Assembly: GCA_023251875.1 (NCBI GenBank)
Contig: JAHEXY010000007.1
Span: forward strand, 272,105-336,104
Reading direction: 5' to 3'
From: Bacteroidota bacterium
GTDB lineage: Bacteria > Bacteroidota > Bacteroidia > JAHEXY01
Length of the DNA stretch: 64,000 nt
Shown: positions 49,918 to 58,188 of the stretch, in pieces
Numbering within the stretch: the first letter of the stretch is position 1
Layout: each line of letters starts with the position of its first letter
Notes under the pieces: generated by a model
Databases searched by the model: none
The model's input: only the letters and a program-made list of their open reading frames with translations
What the model was told of the DNA's origin: nothing
Program-made: the position numbers and the translations under genes

Positions 49918-52900
49918 TTAGTTTAGCTTATAACTCAGCTCAGGCATTTGATCTAACTCTGCAATAAACTCATTTGTTAAATTTACTTTCAATGATTTTG
50001 AATACAATTCAACTTTAGTGTTTTCAATATTGTCCATTACATTAAAACTGAGTTTGCATTTTCCGGTATTGGCTTTTACTACTTTACTTAGTTTTTGAAT
50101 TACGTTTTCTGAAATATCAGATAATGCAATATTTAAGGTAATGCTCTTTGCTAAATTTTCTCTTATTTCTGAAAGTAATTGCATGGCTGTAATTTTTAAC
50201 TCAAACTGATCGGTTGACATATAACGCAATTGAACCTTCCCTTTTATAAATAACGATGTACCTATAACCAGCCAATGTTTCATTTTCAAATAATCTTCAG
50301 AAAACAATGAAAGTTGTATGCGGCCTCTATAATCTTCTACCGAAAATGTGCCAAATGGTTTTCCATTTTTTGAGATGCGATGGGCAGCTTCGGTAACTAT
50401 GCCTGCAAAAGTTAATTCTCTGTTTTTTTGTTTGGTCATGTCTTCGTTCAACACATCAATGCTTATGTTGCAAAAATTATTTACTTCCAATTTATAATCA
50501 TCAAGCGGATGGCCTGAAATGTACATGCCTGTTACTTCTTTTTCAAAAGTTAATTCTTCCATTCTTCCCCATGGTTCACATTTGGGAGTTTCCGGCTCAG
50601 GCATATCTACTTCTGTAGCTTCTCCAAATAATGATTGTTGTGAACTATCTAAATCGGACTGGTATTTATTTCCATAGCGAACAATTTTTTCCAGAAATAC
50701 GGTATTGTCTTTTGCATCAATATGAAAATAATGTGCTCTGAACATTTCTTTAAAACAATCAAAAGCCCCTGCTTTAGCTAAGCTTTCGAAACATTTTTTA
50801 TTTACATTTTTTAAATTAATTCGCCTCACCAAATCAAAAATACTTTTAAATGGTCCATTTGTTTTACGCTCTGTAACGATAGCTTCTGCAGGTCCTTCTC
50901 CTACTCCTTTTACGGCTCCTAATCCAAAACGTATTTGACCCTTATTATTTACTGCAAATTGGTATTCGCTTTCATTTACATCCGTACCTAATACCTGAAT
51001 ACCCATACGCCTGCATTCATCCATAAAAAAAGTAACCTTATCGAGGTTGTTTAAGTTATGCGTAAGTACAGCTGCCATGTATTCTGAAGGATAATGAGCC
51101 TTTAAATAAGCTGTTTGAAAAGCCACAAAAGCATAGCAGGTAGAATGCGATTTATTAAATGCATATTGAGCAAAAGCTTCCCAATCGACCCAAACTTTTT
51201 CGCAAATTTTTTGGTCGTGTCCATTTTTTGAAGCACCATCCATAAACTTGCTCTTCATTTTATCAAGCGTAGCTTTATCTTTTTTACCCATGGCTTTGCG
51301 CAACACATCGGCATCGCCTTTCGTAAAACTTGCAATTTTTTGAGAAAGCAACATCACCTGTTCTTGATACACGGTTATACCATAAGTATCTTTTAAATAT
51401 TCTTCCATTACTGAAAGATCGTAGGCAATGGTTTCTCGTCCGTGTTTACGAGCAATAAAATTGGGAATGTATTCAATAGGGCCCGGTCTGTACAAGGCAT
51501 TCATGGCGATAAGGTCATTAAACTTATCGGGCTTCAATTCTTTCAAATATTTTTGCATTCCTGCACTCTCAAACTGAAATGTGCCATTGGTTTCCGCTTT
51601 TTGATATAGCTCAAAAGTTTTTTTATCGTCAAGCGGAATGGTATCTATATCAATTTCAATTTTATGATTTTCTTTAATCAGCTTAAGCGCATCCTTTATA
51701 ATGCTCAATGTTCTTAATCCCAAAAAGTCCATTTTAATTACACCGGCATCTTCAATTACTTTCCCGTCAAATTGAGTAATTAATAATTCTGTTTCTTTGG
51801 ATGTGTAAACCGGAATAATTTCTGTTAAATCTTTTGGAGCAATAATAATTCCGGCAGCATGTATGCCTGTTCCACGTACAGAGCCTTCTAATATTTGAGC
51901 TTCTTTTAAAACATTGGCCTTTAAATCTGTTCCTTCAAGTAAAGTCCTTAGTTTTTTAACGTTCTCAATATCCTCGCTCATCAAGCCCTCTACTGTTTCT
52001 AAACTCTTTTCTCCTTTTAGTGGAGCGGAGAGCACTCGATCTAATTCAATGCCGGGTTTATCTGGAACTAATTTTGCTAATTCATTGGCTTCATTCAATG
52101 GCAAATCGAGAACTCGAGCCACATCTTTAATACTCATTTTAGCAGCCATGGTACCATAAGTAACAATTTGCGCTACCTGATTTTTACCATATTTTTCTAC
52201 AACATAATCAATTACTTTTTGTCGGCCCTCATCATCAAAATCCGTATCAATATCGGGCATGCTCTTACGATCTGGATTTAGGAAACGCTCAAAAAGCAAA
52301 TTGTATTTAATAGGGTCGATATTGGTTATTCCAATGCAATAAGCTACAGCAGAACCAGCCGCAGAACCACGGCCAGGGCCAACAAAAACACCCAAATCAC
52401 GACCTGCTTTTATAAAATCGGCAACAATTAAAAAGTATCCGGCAAAGCCCATGGTTTTAACGGTGAAGAGTTCAAAGTTGAGTCGTTCTTCTACTTCTTG
52501 TGTAATTTCTTTATAGCGAGCTTTAGCACCTTCAAAAGTAATGTGGCGCAAATATTCATCTTGTGTTTGAAATTCTTTAGGAATAACAAAATTGGGCAGC
52601 AAAATATCTTGCTTTAATTTTAAGGGTTGAATTTTGTCAATAATTTCATTGGTATTATCAAGCGCTTCCGGAACATCATGAAACAATTGATTCATTTCTG
52701 ATGTGGTTTTAAAATAAAACTGATCGTTGTAAAACGCAAAGCGTTTGCCTTTCATTGAACCCTCATCGTCAAAATCTTTTGCTGAAGGCGTACTTTGTTT
52801 TTCACCGGTATTGATGCAAAGTAAAATATCATGAGCATTTGAGTCTTGCTGATCTACATAATGAGAATCATTAGATGCAATAGTTTTTACATTGTATTTT

Positions 52901-53508
52901 TTTGCAAAACGTAACAATACTTCGTTTACTTTTATTTGCTCAGGAATATCGTGACGTTGTAGTTCTATATAATAATCTTCTCCAAATAAATCCAACCACC
53001 ATTTTAATTTTTGTTCCGCTTCATCTTCTCCTTTTTTTAAAATAGTGCGGGGGATTTCTGCAGCTAAACAACAAGAAGTAGCAATCAATCCTTTGTGGTA
53101 TTTCAATAACAATTCTTTATCAATACGGGGATATTTTCCGTATAGGCCCTCTATATAACCTAGAGAGCAAAGTTTTACTAAATTTTTATAGCCTTCAGCA
53201 TCTTTTGCTAAAAGCAATTGATGACAACGAACATCTTTATCGTCTTTGGTAAATTGCCTTTTATGACGGTTTTCTACCATATAAAACTCACAACCTACAA
53301 TGGGTTTTATTTTATTAGGCTCGTCTTTAGTATTGTGTTTGCCGGCTTCGGCAACAAATTTAAAAACCCCAAACATATTGCCATGATCGGTAATAGCAAT
53401 GGCGCGTTGGCCATCATTTACTGCTTTTTTATATAAACTAGAAATATCTGCAGCTCCATCAAGAAGCGAGTATTGCGTATGTACGTGTAGGTGTGAAAAA
53501 CTGGGCAT
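49918..53508 (-). CDS. dnaE: DNA polymerase III subunit alpha
   Basis: Replicative polymerase catalytic subunit. 1196 residues: PHP domain from HLHVHTQYSLLDGAAD near residue 6; polymerase core with GPGRGSAAGSAVAYCIGI near 380 and catalytic aspartates in MPDIDTDFDDEGRQ near 412 and IKMDFLGLRTL near 562; tandem HhH/fingers (MNALYRPGPIEYIPNFIARK, YQEQVMLLSQKIASFTKGDA, KSHSTCYAFVAFQTAYLKAH); and a C-terminal OB fold (LTFAGIVTEAAHRISKNGKP, GRIQLSLFSEDY). DnaE1-type layout, slightly short of E. coli (1160) but normal in the phylum. Transcribed alone from the minus strand; the upstream spacer has a GTTATTCG-type repeat. Confidence 0.97.
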   Translation of the reverse strand: MPSFSHLHVHTQYSLLDGAADISSLYKKAVNDGQRAIAITDHGNMFGVFKFVAEAGKHNTKDEPNKIKPIVGCEFYMVENRHKRQFTKDDKDVRCHQLLLAKDAEGYKNLVKLCSLGYIEGLYGKYPRIDKELLLKYHKGLIATSCCLAAEIPRTILKKGEDEAEQKLKWWLDLFGEDYYIELQRHDIPEQIKVNEVLLRFAKKYNVKTIASNDSHYVDQQDSNAHDILLCINTGEKQSTPSAKDFDDEGSMKGKRFAFYNDQFYFKTTSEMNQLFHDVPEALDNTNEIIDKIQPLKLKQDILLPNFVIPKEFQTQDEYLRHITFEGAKARYKEITQEVEERLNFELFTVKTMGFAGYFLIVADFIKAGRDLGVFVGPGRGSAAGSAVAYCIGITNIDPIKYNLLFERFLNPDRKSMPDIDTDFDDEGRQKVIDYVVEKYGKNQVAQIVTYGTMAAKMSIKDVARVLDLPLNEANELAKLVPDKPGIELDRVLSAPLKGEKSLETVEGLMSEDIENVKKLRTLLEGTDLKANVLKEAQILEGSVRGTGIHAAGIIIAPKDLTEIIPVYTSKETELLITQFDGKVIEDAGVIKMDFLGLRTLSIIKDALKLIKENHKIEIDIDTIPLDDKKTFELYQKAETNGTFQFESAGMQKYLKELKPDKFNDLIAMNALYRPGPIEYIPNFIARKHGRETIAYDLSVMEEYLKDTYGITVYQEQVMLLSQKIASFTKGDADVLRKAMGKKDKATLDKMKSKFMDGASKNGHDQKICEKVWVDWEAFAQYAFNKSHSTCYAFVAFQTAYLKAHYPSEYMAAVLTHNLNNLDKVTFFMDECRRMGIQVLGTDVNESEYQFAVNNKGQIRFGLGAVKGVGEGPAEAIVTERKTNGPFKSIFDLVRRINLKNVNKKCFESLAKAGAFDCFKEMFRAHYFHIDAKDNTVFLEKIVRYGNKYQSDLDSSQQSLFGEATEVDMPEPETPKCEPWGRMEELTFEKEVTGMYISGHPLDDYKLEVNNFCNISIDVLNEDMTKQKNRELTFAGIVTEAAHRISKNGKPFGTFSVEDYRGRIQLSLFSEDYLKMKHWLVIGTSLFIKGKVQLRYMSTDQFELKITAMQLLSEIRENLAKSITLNIALSDISENVIQKLSKVVKANTGKCKLSFNVMDNIENTKVELYSKSLKVNLTNEFIAELDQMPELSYKLN

Positions 53509-53512
53509 TAAA

Positions 53513-53550
53513 ATTAGTTGTTGGTTGTTCGTTATTCGTTGTTAGGCTTA
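53513..53550. repeat. Intergenic GTTGTTCGTTATTCG repeat
   Basis: Third copy of the low-complexity TTGTTGG/GTTATTCG theme, just upstream of dnaE. Confidence 0.35.
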
Positions 53551-53638
53551 ATCCACCATTTGACAAAACAAAATTTAAAGTATCGCTTATTTTTGATGGG
53601 GGATAAAAATACGGAAAAGAGAGGGGTTTTAAATTAGA

Positions 53639-53935
53639 ATGTTGAAAAGTTGTGTAAAGATGAAAAATATACTATTTAAGATATATAAATCAGATGTTTT
53701 GGGGTATGATGATTGTTTTTTAGAAAAGTATAACCCAATAAATTTTTATTTTATAAAACAGATTTTCTCCATTATTCTAATGTCGTTATTAATATTTTTA
53801 CAAAATTTATATGCACAAGTATTATCTGGAAACGAAAACCTCTACCTACAAGGATCAAACTATCCAAGAACTTTTATGGGAGAAAAACCTGTACTTTTTG
53901 ACTCTAATGACCATAATACAAGGCTATATTGCTAA
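53639..53935 (+). pseudogene. Probable remnant of an exported-protein gene
   Basis: 98 residues: a hydrophilic start, a signal-peptide-like helix (about 41-60, FSIILMSLLIFLQNLYAQ) and 38 residues after it (VLSGNENLYLQGSNYPRTFM), then an early stop. The next 250 bases (to about 54180) show no open frame of use but keep a coding-like look in other frames (GYIANDESSLPKVLIIHEHI), consistent with a decayed secreted protein. There is no neighbour to give context. The region 53936-54190 holds nothing else identifiable. Confidence 0.35.
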
Positions 53936-54191
53936 TGACGAAAGCTCACTTCCAAAAGTTCTAATTATCCACGAACATATAACGCTGGGAGCTTGGTAAC
54001 TTTTGACGTAGAAATTAGGTGGTCAATATCACCGGTATTGCCGAACAAGCACCTTTACAAACAAATGCAAAATAATGAATGCAAGTGAATCATTCCTTAT
54101 ACGTTGGGCGAGATTTGGTTTTAGACATACCCAACGATTAACCCCCTAGAAATTGAAGGAAATGGGTAGTAAATGAACACGTATAAAACAA

Positions 54192-54216
54192 AAAAGCCTA
54201 ATTTCTCAAGGCTTTT
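54192..54216 (-). terminator. Terminator of the tRNA-like gene
   Basis: AAAAGCCT (54192-54199) and AGGCTTTT (54209-54216) form a perfect 8-bp stem with a 9-base loop; on the minus strand a run of six Ts follows. It lies 34 bases after the 3' end of the tRNA-like gene at 54250, matching the arrangement at tRNA-Asp. Confidence 0.72.
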
Positions 54217-54249
54217 CGTTGTTTTACTTTACAAGTTGTTGTTTTGATG

Positions 54250-54393
54250 CTGTAAGAGAAGGATTCGAACCTCCAAGGAGCAGTTATTTTCTTCTGTACT
54301 ACAGAAATTTTGCTTTTCAGTAGTACAGAATTTTTTTCCGTTTTCTCCGCCACCGAGACAGGGTGGTATGTTTGCCAATTTCATCACCTCACA
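54250..54393 (-). ncRNA. tRNA-Leu-like RNA with altered anticodon loop and 75-base variable region
   Basis: Minus-strand gene with acceptor arms TGTGAGG (54393-54387) and TCTTACA (54257-54251), U8/G9-like TG, Leu-type D arm ATG-AAATTGGCAAA-CAT, anticodon stem CCACC/GGTGG, T arm GGAGG-TTCGAAT-CCTTC and discriminator G, without encoded CCA. The anticodon loop reads CTGTCTC, i.e. GUC in the anticodon position but with U37 instead of a purine. The variable region (54275-54349) is 75 bases and contains an 11-bp perfect hairpin TTCTGTACTAC (54292-54302) / GTAGTACAGAA (54320-54330). It has its own promoter and terminator. It may be a decayed or repurposed tRNA-Leu; a working tRNA-Asp is unlikely. 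Confidence 0.62.
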
Positions 54394-54427
54394 GTATAGA
54401 TCAATTCATTTGCATAAATTGATATTA

Positions 54428-54459
54428 CAAATATAATAGACATCTACATATATTGCAAA
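54428..54459 (-). promoter_or_regulatory. Promoter of the tRNA-like gene (TTTG, N20, TATATTTG)
   Basis: On the minus strand TTTG at 54459-54456, a 20-base spacer, and TATATTTG at 54435-54428; same layout and spacing as the tRNA-Asp promoter. The start would fall near 54421, 28 bases before the tRNA-like 5' end. Confidence 0.7.
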
Positions 54460-54492
54460 TTTATTAATAAATAAACGATATTATTATTAATT

Positions 54493-54513
54493 TGATAATT
54501 TATCATATATTTG
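54493..54513 (+). promoter_or_regulatory. Palindrome and -7 box ahead of the Lrp-type regulator gene
   Basis: TGATAA-T-TTATCA (54493-54505), then TATATTTG (54506-54513) 27 bases before the ATG. The palindrome directly before the -7 box is well placed for autoregulation by the encoded Lrp/AsnC protein. Confidence 0.52.
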
Positions 54514-54540
54514 TTGATTAATTGACAATTTTAAACCCTT

Positions 54541-55014
54541 ATGGAAGCTCAAAATTTTGAAATTGATAAAGTTGATTTAGATATTTTATCAATTCTTATA
54601 GAAAATGCCAATACGCCATATACGGATATTGCAAAAAAAATATTGGTTTCAGCCGGAACCATTCACGTAAGAATGAATAAACTCGAAAAAATGGGAGTGG
54701 TAAAAAACGCCACGCTTATTATTAATCCCATAAAATTGGGATTTGACTTAACGGCTTTTCTTGGCATTTACCTCGAAAAAGGATCCATTTACAATGATGT
54801 AATCAAAGAATTACAGCAAATTCCGGAAGTGGTTGAAGCCTATTATACAACAGGAGCCTACAGTATATTTGCAAAAATTGTGTGTAGAAATACAGAGCAT
54901 TTAAGAAGTGTACTCAACGATAAAATTCAGCCTATTGATGGCATACAGCGAACAGAAACATTTATTTCTTTAGAAGAAAGCATAAAACGTACGGTTAGTT
55001 TAGGGCAGTTCTAA
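54541..55014 (+). CDS. Lrp/AsnC-family transcriptional regulator
   Basis: 157-residue DNA-binding regulator that usually responds to amino acids and binds as octamers. N-terminal winged HTH (about 8-60, VDLDILSILIENANTPYTDI, GTIHVRMNKLEKMGVVK) and C-terminal RAM/ligand domain (about 70-145, FLGIYLEKGSIYNDVIKELQ, AYYTTGAYSIFAKIVCRN, FISLEESIKRTVSLGQF). Standard length. The last four codons and the stop (GGGCAGTTCTAA) are the left arm of an 88-base palindromic element (55003-55090), so the element supplies the C-terminus and stop codon. A palindrome and -7 box lie directly upstream. Target genes unknown. Confidence 0.93.
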   Translation: MEAQNFEIDKVDLDILSILIENANTPYTDIAKKILVSAGTIHVRMNKLEKMGVVKNATLIINPIKLGFDLTAFLGIYLEKGSIYNDVIKELQQIPEVVEAYYTTGAYSIFAKIVCRNTEHLRSVLNDKIQPIDGIQRTETFISLEESIKRTVSLGQF

Positions 55015-55090
55015 AAATTACAATTTATGTTCCTCTCTTTGAGAGGGATTAAGGGAGAGGAGGCAAAAAAATAAATTTTTGGAACCGCCC
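55003..55090. repeat. 88-base palindromic element (MITE-like), copy 1
   Basis: Inverted arms GGGCAGTTCTAAAAATT (55003-55019) and AAATTTTTGGAACCGCCC (55073-55090), two mismatches; interior TCCTCTCTTTGAGAGGGATT AAGGGAGAGG (split here) as in copy 2. Overlaps the last codons of the Lrp-type regulator gene. Confidence 0.75.
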
Positions 55091-55097
55091 TTTAAAA

Positions 55098-55484
55098 TTA
55101 AATAAATTTTAAAATAATACTTCCTACTATTGTTTTTAAAACGGCTCTTAATCCAACCCATACTATGTATAAATGATAGGTAAAAGGCCGTTTATGAGAT
55201 AAAAATAAATGAGCATATTCAGGTATGGTTTCTAAAATTGCCAACATTACCAACAAACGTTTTCTAATGGTTGAGGCTTGGGAAGAAAATGCTAAAGCAG
55301 CATCTATATAGCCAATCGACCATTGGTTTTCCATCATAAAATGCCAAATCTTTTTTTCTTTTTCAGATAAATCAAGTTTTTTTATTTCGATGGCTTGTAG
55401 ATAAAGCTGTATCGGCTCTTTAATTATTTGCTTATTATTAAGCAGATAATTTCCAATAATATATGCGTCTTTTTCTGTTTGCAA
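55098..55484 (-). CDS. Small protein of unknown function, co-operonic with GT2/DUF2304
   Basis: 128 residues, helical, with one hydrophobic C-terminal segment (VWVGLRAVLKTIVGSIILKF) that may be a membrane anchor. No recognised family. The N-terminal part is charged (KKLDLSEKEKKIWHFMMENQ). It starts six bases after the DUF2304 gene ends and is therefore the last gene of a three-gene operon with a DPMS-like GT2 transferase; membrane flippase or oligosaccharide accessory proteins often sit there. Function inference stops at that. Confidence 0.6.
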   Translation of the reverse strand: MQTEKDAYIIGNYLLNNKQIIKEPIQLYLQAIEIKKLDLSEKEKKIWHFMMENQWSIGYIDAALAFSSQASTIRKRLLVMLAILETIPEYAHLFLSHKRPFTYHLYIVWVGLRAVLKTIVGSIILKFI

Positions 55485-55490
55485 GTAAAT

Positions 55491-55901
55491 TTATTTTCTT
55501 TCTTGTAACTCGCTTTTCTCCACTTGAGAAATGTTATTCTTGCTTTTTAATAGTGCAATTTCTTGCGCTAATGTTTTGTTTTGTTGTTGCAAACGCGAAA
55601 CTACAATTGATAAATGAAGCAGATAAATCATAGAAGCAAAAATACCTCCCGTAAAAATTAAGTTAGGGGGCTGGTATATCCCCAGCCAGTGCGATATAAT
55701 TTCAAATCCATTTCTCCAAAAAGAAAAGCCAACCAATAAGGTTGTACAAACAACCCATACAATAGCATATTCCTCTCTTAATTTCGCTCTTTTAATAAGC
55801 CGGGCAATATAAAATAAAAACAATATGCTTACTACAATAGCAATAATTTGTATCAATGGAATTGAATGAGATGAAAAAGCAAGTATGTAAAGAAAGTGCA
55901 T
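55491..55901 (-). CDS. DUF2304 membrane protein
   Basis: 136 residues with three hydrophobic segments (about 12-30, 38-52, 70-86) and a C-terminal coiled coil of heptads (VVSRLQQQNKTLAQEIALLK, NNISQVEKSELQE). DUF2304 proteins are typically encoded next to DPMS-like GT2 transferases and probably anchor or regulate them. Here the GT2 gene is 11 bases upstream and the small unknown protein 6 bases downstream, supporting a shared unit. Confidence 0.82.
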   Translation of the reverse strand: MHFLYILAFSSHSIPLIQIIAIVVSILFLFYIARLIKRAKLREEYAIVWVVCTTLLVGFSFWRNGFEIISHWLGIYQPPNLIFTGGIFASMIYLLHLSIVVSRLQQQNKTLAQEIALLKSKNNISQVEKSELQERK

Positions 55902-55912
55902 AATTATAATCT

Positions 55913-56614
55913 TTAATTACGAAAACGTGTAAATAGCATGGCTAATGTAACTTTTATCATATAATATACAGAAGAAAAAGCTCCAATAGAAGAAACGCCT
56001 CCTTGCCTTTCGAGCATTTGAACCGAAACCTCTCCCATACGTATTTTGCGTTTAGAAAAAAGCACGATTGCCTCAGGCTCCGGATATTCATCAGGATAAT
56101 ATTCGTTCACAACTTCTAAAGCTTTTCTATTAAGCAATCTAAATCCGGAAGTAGAATCTGTAATCAAATAACCTGTTAACAATTTATTTAAATACATAAA
56201 ATATTTTATTCCTTGTCTACGTAAAGTTGTTGATTGAAACCCTTCTCCATCAATAAATCTTGAGCCCACTACTACATCCCAATTGTTGTTGATATGCGCC
56301 TCTATAATTTTAGGAATTTCTGCTGCCGGATGTTGGCCATCGCCATCTACCTGAATAGCTGCGTCATACCCTTCTTGGTATGCATATTTAAATCCTGTTT
56401 GCATGGCACCTCCAATACCTAAGTTAACAGGTAAATTTAAAACTTTGCATTTTAATTTTGAGGCAATTTGATAGGTATTATCTTTAGAACAATCGTTTAC
56501 TACCACTACATCAATATTTAATTGATTGGCTAAGGCCATTGCATTAATGCCATTGACTACATCTGTAATGGCTTCTTCTTCATTATATGCCGGCACAACA
56601 GCTGCTATTCTCAT
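55913..56614 (-). CDS. Family 2 glycosyltransferase (DPMS-like)
   Basis: 233-residue GT-A enzyme that should transfer a sugar from a nucleotide donor to polyprenyl phosphate. Signature VVPAYNEEEAITDVVNGI, VVVNDCSKDNT near 40, PVNLGIGGAMQTGFKYAYQ, and AIQVDGDGQHPAAEIPKI near 90 carrying the catalytic DxD (DGD). The C-terminal hydrophobic stretch (YYMIKVTLAMLFTRF) may associate with the membrane. First gene of the GT2-DUF2304-unknown operon. Unrelated in detail to the GT2 in the 9-18 kb cluster. An 86-base palindromic element lies just upstream. Confidence 0.9.
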   Translation of the reverse strand: MRIAAVVPAYNEEEAITDVVNGINAMALANQLNIDVVVVNDCSKDNTYQIASKLKCKVLNLPVNLGIGGAMQTGFKYAYQEGYDAAIQVDGDGQHPAAEIPKIIEAHINNNWDVVVGSRFIDGEGFQSTTLRRQGIKYFMYLNKLLTGYLITDSTSGFRLLNRKALEVVNEYYPDEYPEPEAIVLFSKRKIRMGEVSVQMLERQGGVSSIGAFSSVYYMIKVTLAMLFTRFRN

Positions 56615-56628
56615 TTAATCTTGTTAAT

Positions 56629-56714
56629 GGGGAGTTCTAAAAATTCCAATTTATGTCCCTCTCCTGGAGAGGGATTAAGGGAGAGGAAACAAAAAATAAT
56701 TTTTAGAACTCCCC
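56629..56714. repeat. 86-base palindromic element (MITE-like), copy 2
   Basis: Perfect 17-base terminal inverted repeats GGGGAGTTCTAAAAATT (56629-56645) and AATTTTTAGAACTCCCC (56698-56714). Interior CCCTCTCCTGGAGAGGGATT AAGGGAGAGG (split here). Lies between the epimerase and GT2 genes and is about 80% alike to copy 1 at 55003-55090. Confidence 0.8.
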
Positions 56715-56720
56715 TTGTTA

Positions 56721-57140
56721 TTATTTCTTCTCGTTTTCTATAATTGATTGACATAATTCAATCAATACTCCATTGGTGTCTTGCGGATGAATAAAACAAA
56801 CCAATTTTTGGTCTGCTCCTAATTTTGGATCTTCATTAATCAATCGAAAACCTTCTTTTTTTAAACGAATCATTTCAGCTTTAAGATCATCAACTTCAAA
56901 AGCTATATGATGAATACCTTCTCCTTTCTTTTCAATAAACTTTGCAATAGCGCTTTCGCTAGATGATGATTCCAGTAATTCAATTTTTGATTCTCCTGTT
57001 TTGAAAAAAGAGGTGCTTACATTTTCTGAATCAACAACCTCCATTTTATAATAATCACGTCCCATTATCTTAGAAAATAATTCATTAGAAATTCCCAGAT
57101 TCTTAACTGCTATGCCAATATGTTCAATACGTATAATCAT
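56721..57140 (-). CDS. mce: Methylmalonyl-CoA epimerase
   Basis: VOC/glyoxalase-fold metalloenzyme that interconverts (S)- and (R)-methylmalonyl-CoA in the propionate/succinate pathway. 139 residues, full length, with IEHIGIAVKNL (first metal His), SFFKTGESKIELLES, GEGIHHIAFEVDDL (second metal His) and HPQDTNGVLIELCQ (Glu of the site). No mutase gene is adjacent in the window. Monocistronic; a strong hairpin terminator of the upstream gene lies at 57171-57199 and the palindromic element follows its stop. Confidence 0.93.
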   Translation of the reverse strand: MIIRIEHIGIAVKNLGISNELFSKIMGRDYYKMEVVDSENVSTSFFKTGESKIELLESSSSESAIAKFIEKKGEGIHHIAFEVDDLKAEMIRLKKEGFRLINEDPKLGADQKLVCFIHPQDTNGVLIELCQSIIENEKK

Positions 57141-57170
57141 AAAATTTATTACGCCAAGAATAAATAAAAA

Positions 57171-57199
57171 AACCGTAATAAAATTTTCTTATTACGGTT
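57171..57199 (-). terminator. Rho-independent terminator of the 57230-58021 gene
   Basis: AACCGTAATAA (57171-57181) and TTATTACGGTT (57189-57199) form a perfect 11-bp stem with a 7-base loop, followed on the minus strand by a run of seven Ts. Confidence 0.82.
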
Positions 57200-57229
57200 T
57201 CAATATAAAAAATTATTATGCCGAATCAA

Positions 57230-58021
57230 CTACTTTTTCTTCACAAATTGATCAGTTTTATTATCATAGTTAAAATAATATACCCCTTTATCTAAATTCG
57301 AAATATCAACTTCGCTACCCACTCCTTTTTTAACAACATTTCCAAATTCGTTGTAAACTTCATACATAGTTTCTTGTGAAAATTCCAATTTTGTAATTGT
57401 TTTATCTAATGTAAATGTTACTTCAGGAGTATCTGCTTTGTATTGCACTTCATTTGAATAACGAGGATCTTTACTAAAATCAACTTGTTTAACTCTTAAT
57501 TTATTAGTTCCTGAATGTGGGGTAATTTTATATTCATAATCATTGCTTCCCATAGTCCCTTTTCCTTCTACTTCACCAACTTTTACCCATTTGTTCCAAC
57601 GGTATTGTTCTATAGTATAAGGTAATTTACTCATTTCTTCTTGCGTTGTCCATTTAAGCATATTGCCATTTTCAACTTTTATTGAAACGGTTTTAAATGT
57701 AGAGCGAGGTTTTAATACTTCTGGATTTAATACTTTTGGTTTGCAATTATCTTTGTGTTTAATTTTCACAACAACGGGAGCTCCAATGGCTAATTGAAAA
57801 TTATCAAAATCTATTTCAAAAGCACTTGAGTTAATTTCGTCAGTTGTTACCTCTCCATTTACAGTAACTTCAAATGCACAAAAACCCACACCGGAACTGG
57901 CAAAAGGATTTTGTACATACAAATTTTTGCCTTGATAATTGCCATCAAGTACAATTTCACCTGCAAAGGTTGATGCTGCAAAAGAAAAAAAGACAGCAAT
58001 AATTAATATTATTTTTCTCAT
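57230..58021 (-). CDS. Exported protein with short T9SS-like C-terminal tail
   Basis: 263 residues from the ATG at 58021 (MRKIILIIAVFFSFAASTFA), a clear signal peptide; the frame extends 12 codons to 58057 without benefit. Mature part is beta-rich with no recognised domain (EIVLDGNYQGKNLYVQNPFA, TIEQYRWNKWVKVGEVEGKG), possibly a fibronectin-like unit in the middle. The last 40 residues (YEVYNEFGNVVKKGVGSEVD, ISNLDKGVYYFNYDNKTDQF) resemble a type A T9SS sorting domain, ending VKKK. Alone between a terminator and the 58189 gene. Role unknown; likely secreted or surface-attached. Confidence 0.75.
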   Translation of the reverse strand: MRKIILIIAVFFSFAASTFAGEIVLDGNYQGKNLYVQNPFASSGVGFCAFEVTVNGEVTTDEINSSAFEIDFDNFQLAIGAPVVVKIKHKDNCKPKVLNPEVLKPRSTFKTVSIKVENGNMLKWTTQEEMSKLPYTIEQYRWNKWVKVGEVEGKGTMGSNDYEYKITPHSGTNKLRVKQVDFSKDPRYSNEVQYKADTPEVTFTLDKTITKLEFSQETMYEVYNEFGNVVKKGVGSEVDISNLDKGVYYFNYDNKTDQFVKKK

Positions 58022-58188
58022 AAGGCCTTTAGGTGATTTCCAAAGTAATAAAGCCATAAATTTATCTAAGGCTAAATCTTGTAATATTTTTTAAATAAAA
58101 CAAATTTCCTACTAATAAGTTTCACAAATTAAGTGATTATTGTGTAATAATACAAACGTAAAAAAATCAGTCTGTAATATAAATAATT

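Noticed and set aside
53960..54110. Integron attC-like site (TATAACGC ... ACGTTGGGCG)
   Set aside because: Half-sites are not properly complementary, there is no integron integrase and no cassette array; probably chance in a decayed region.
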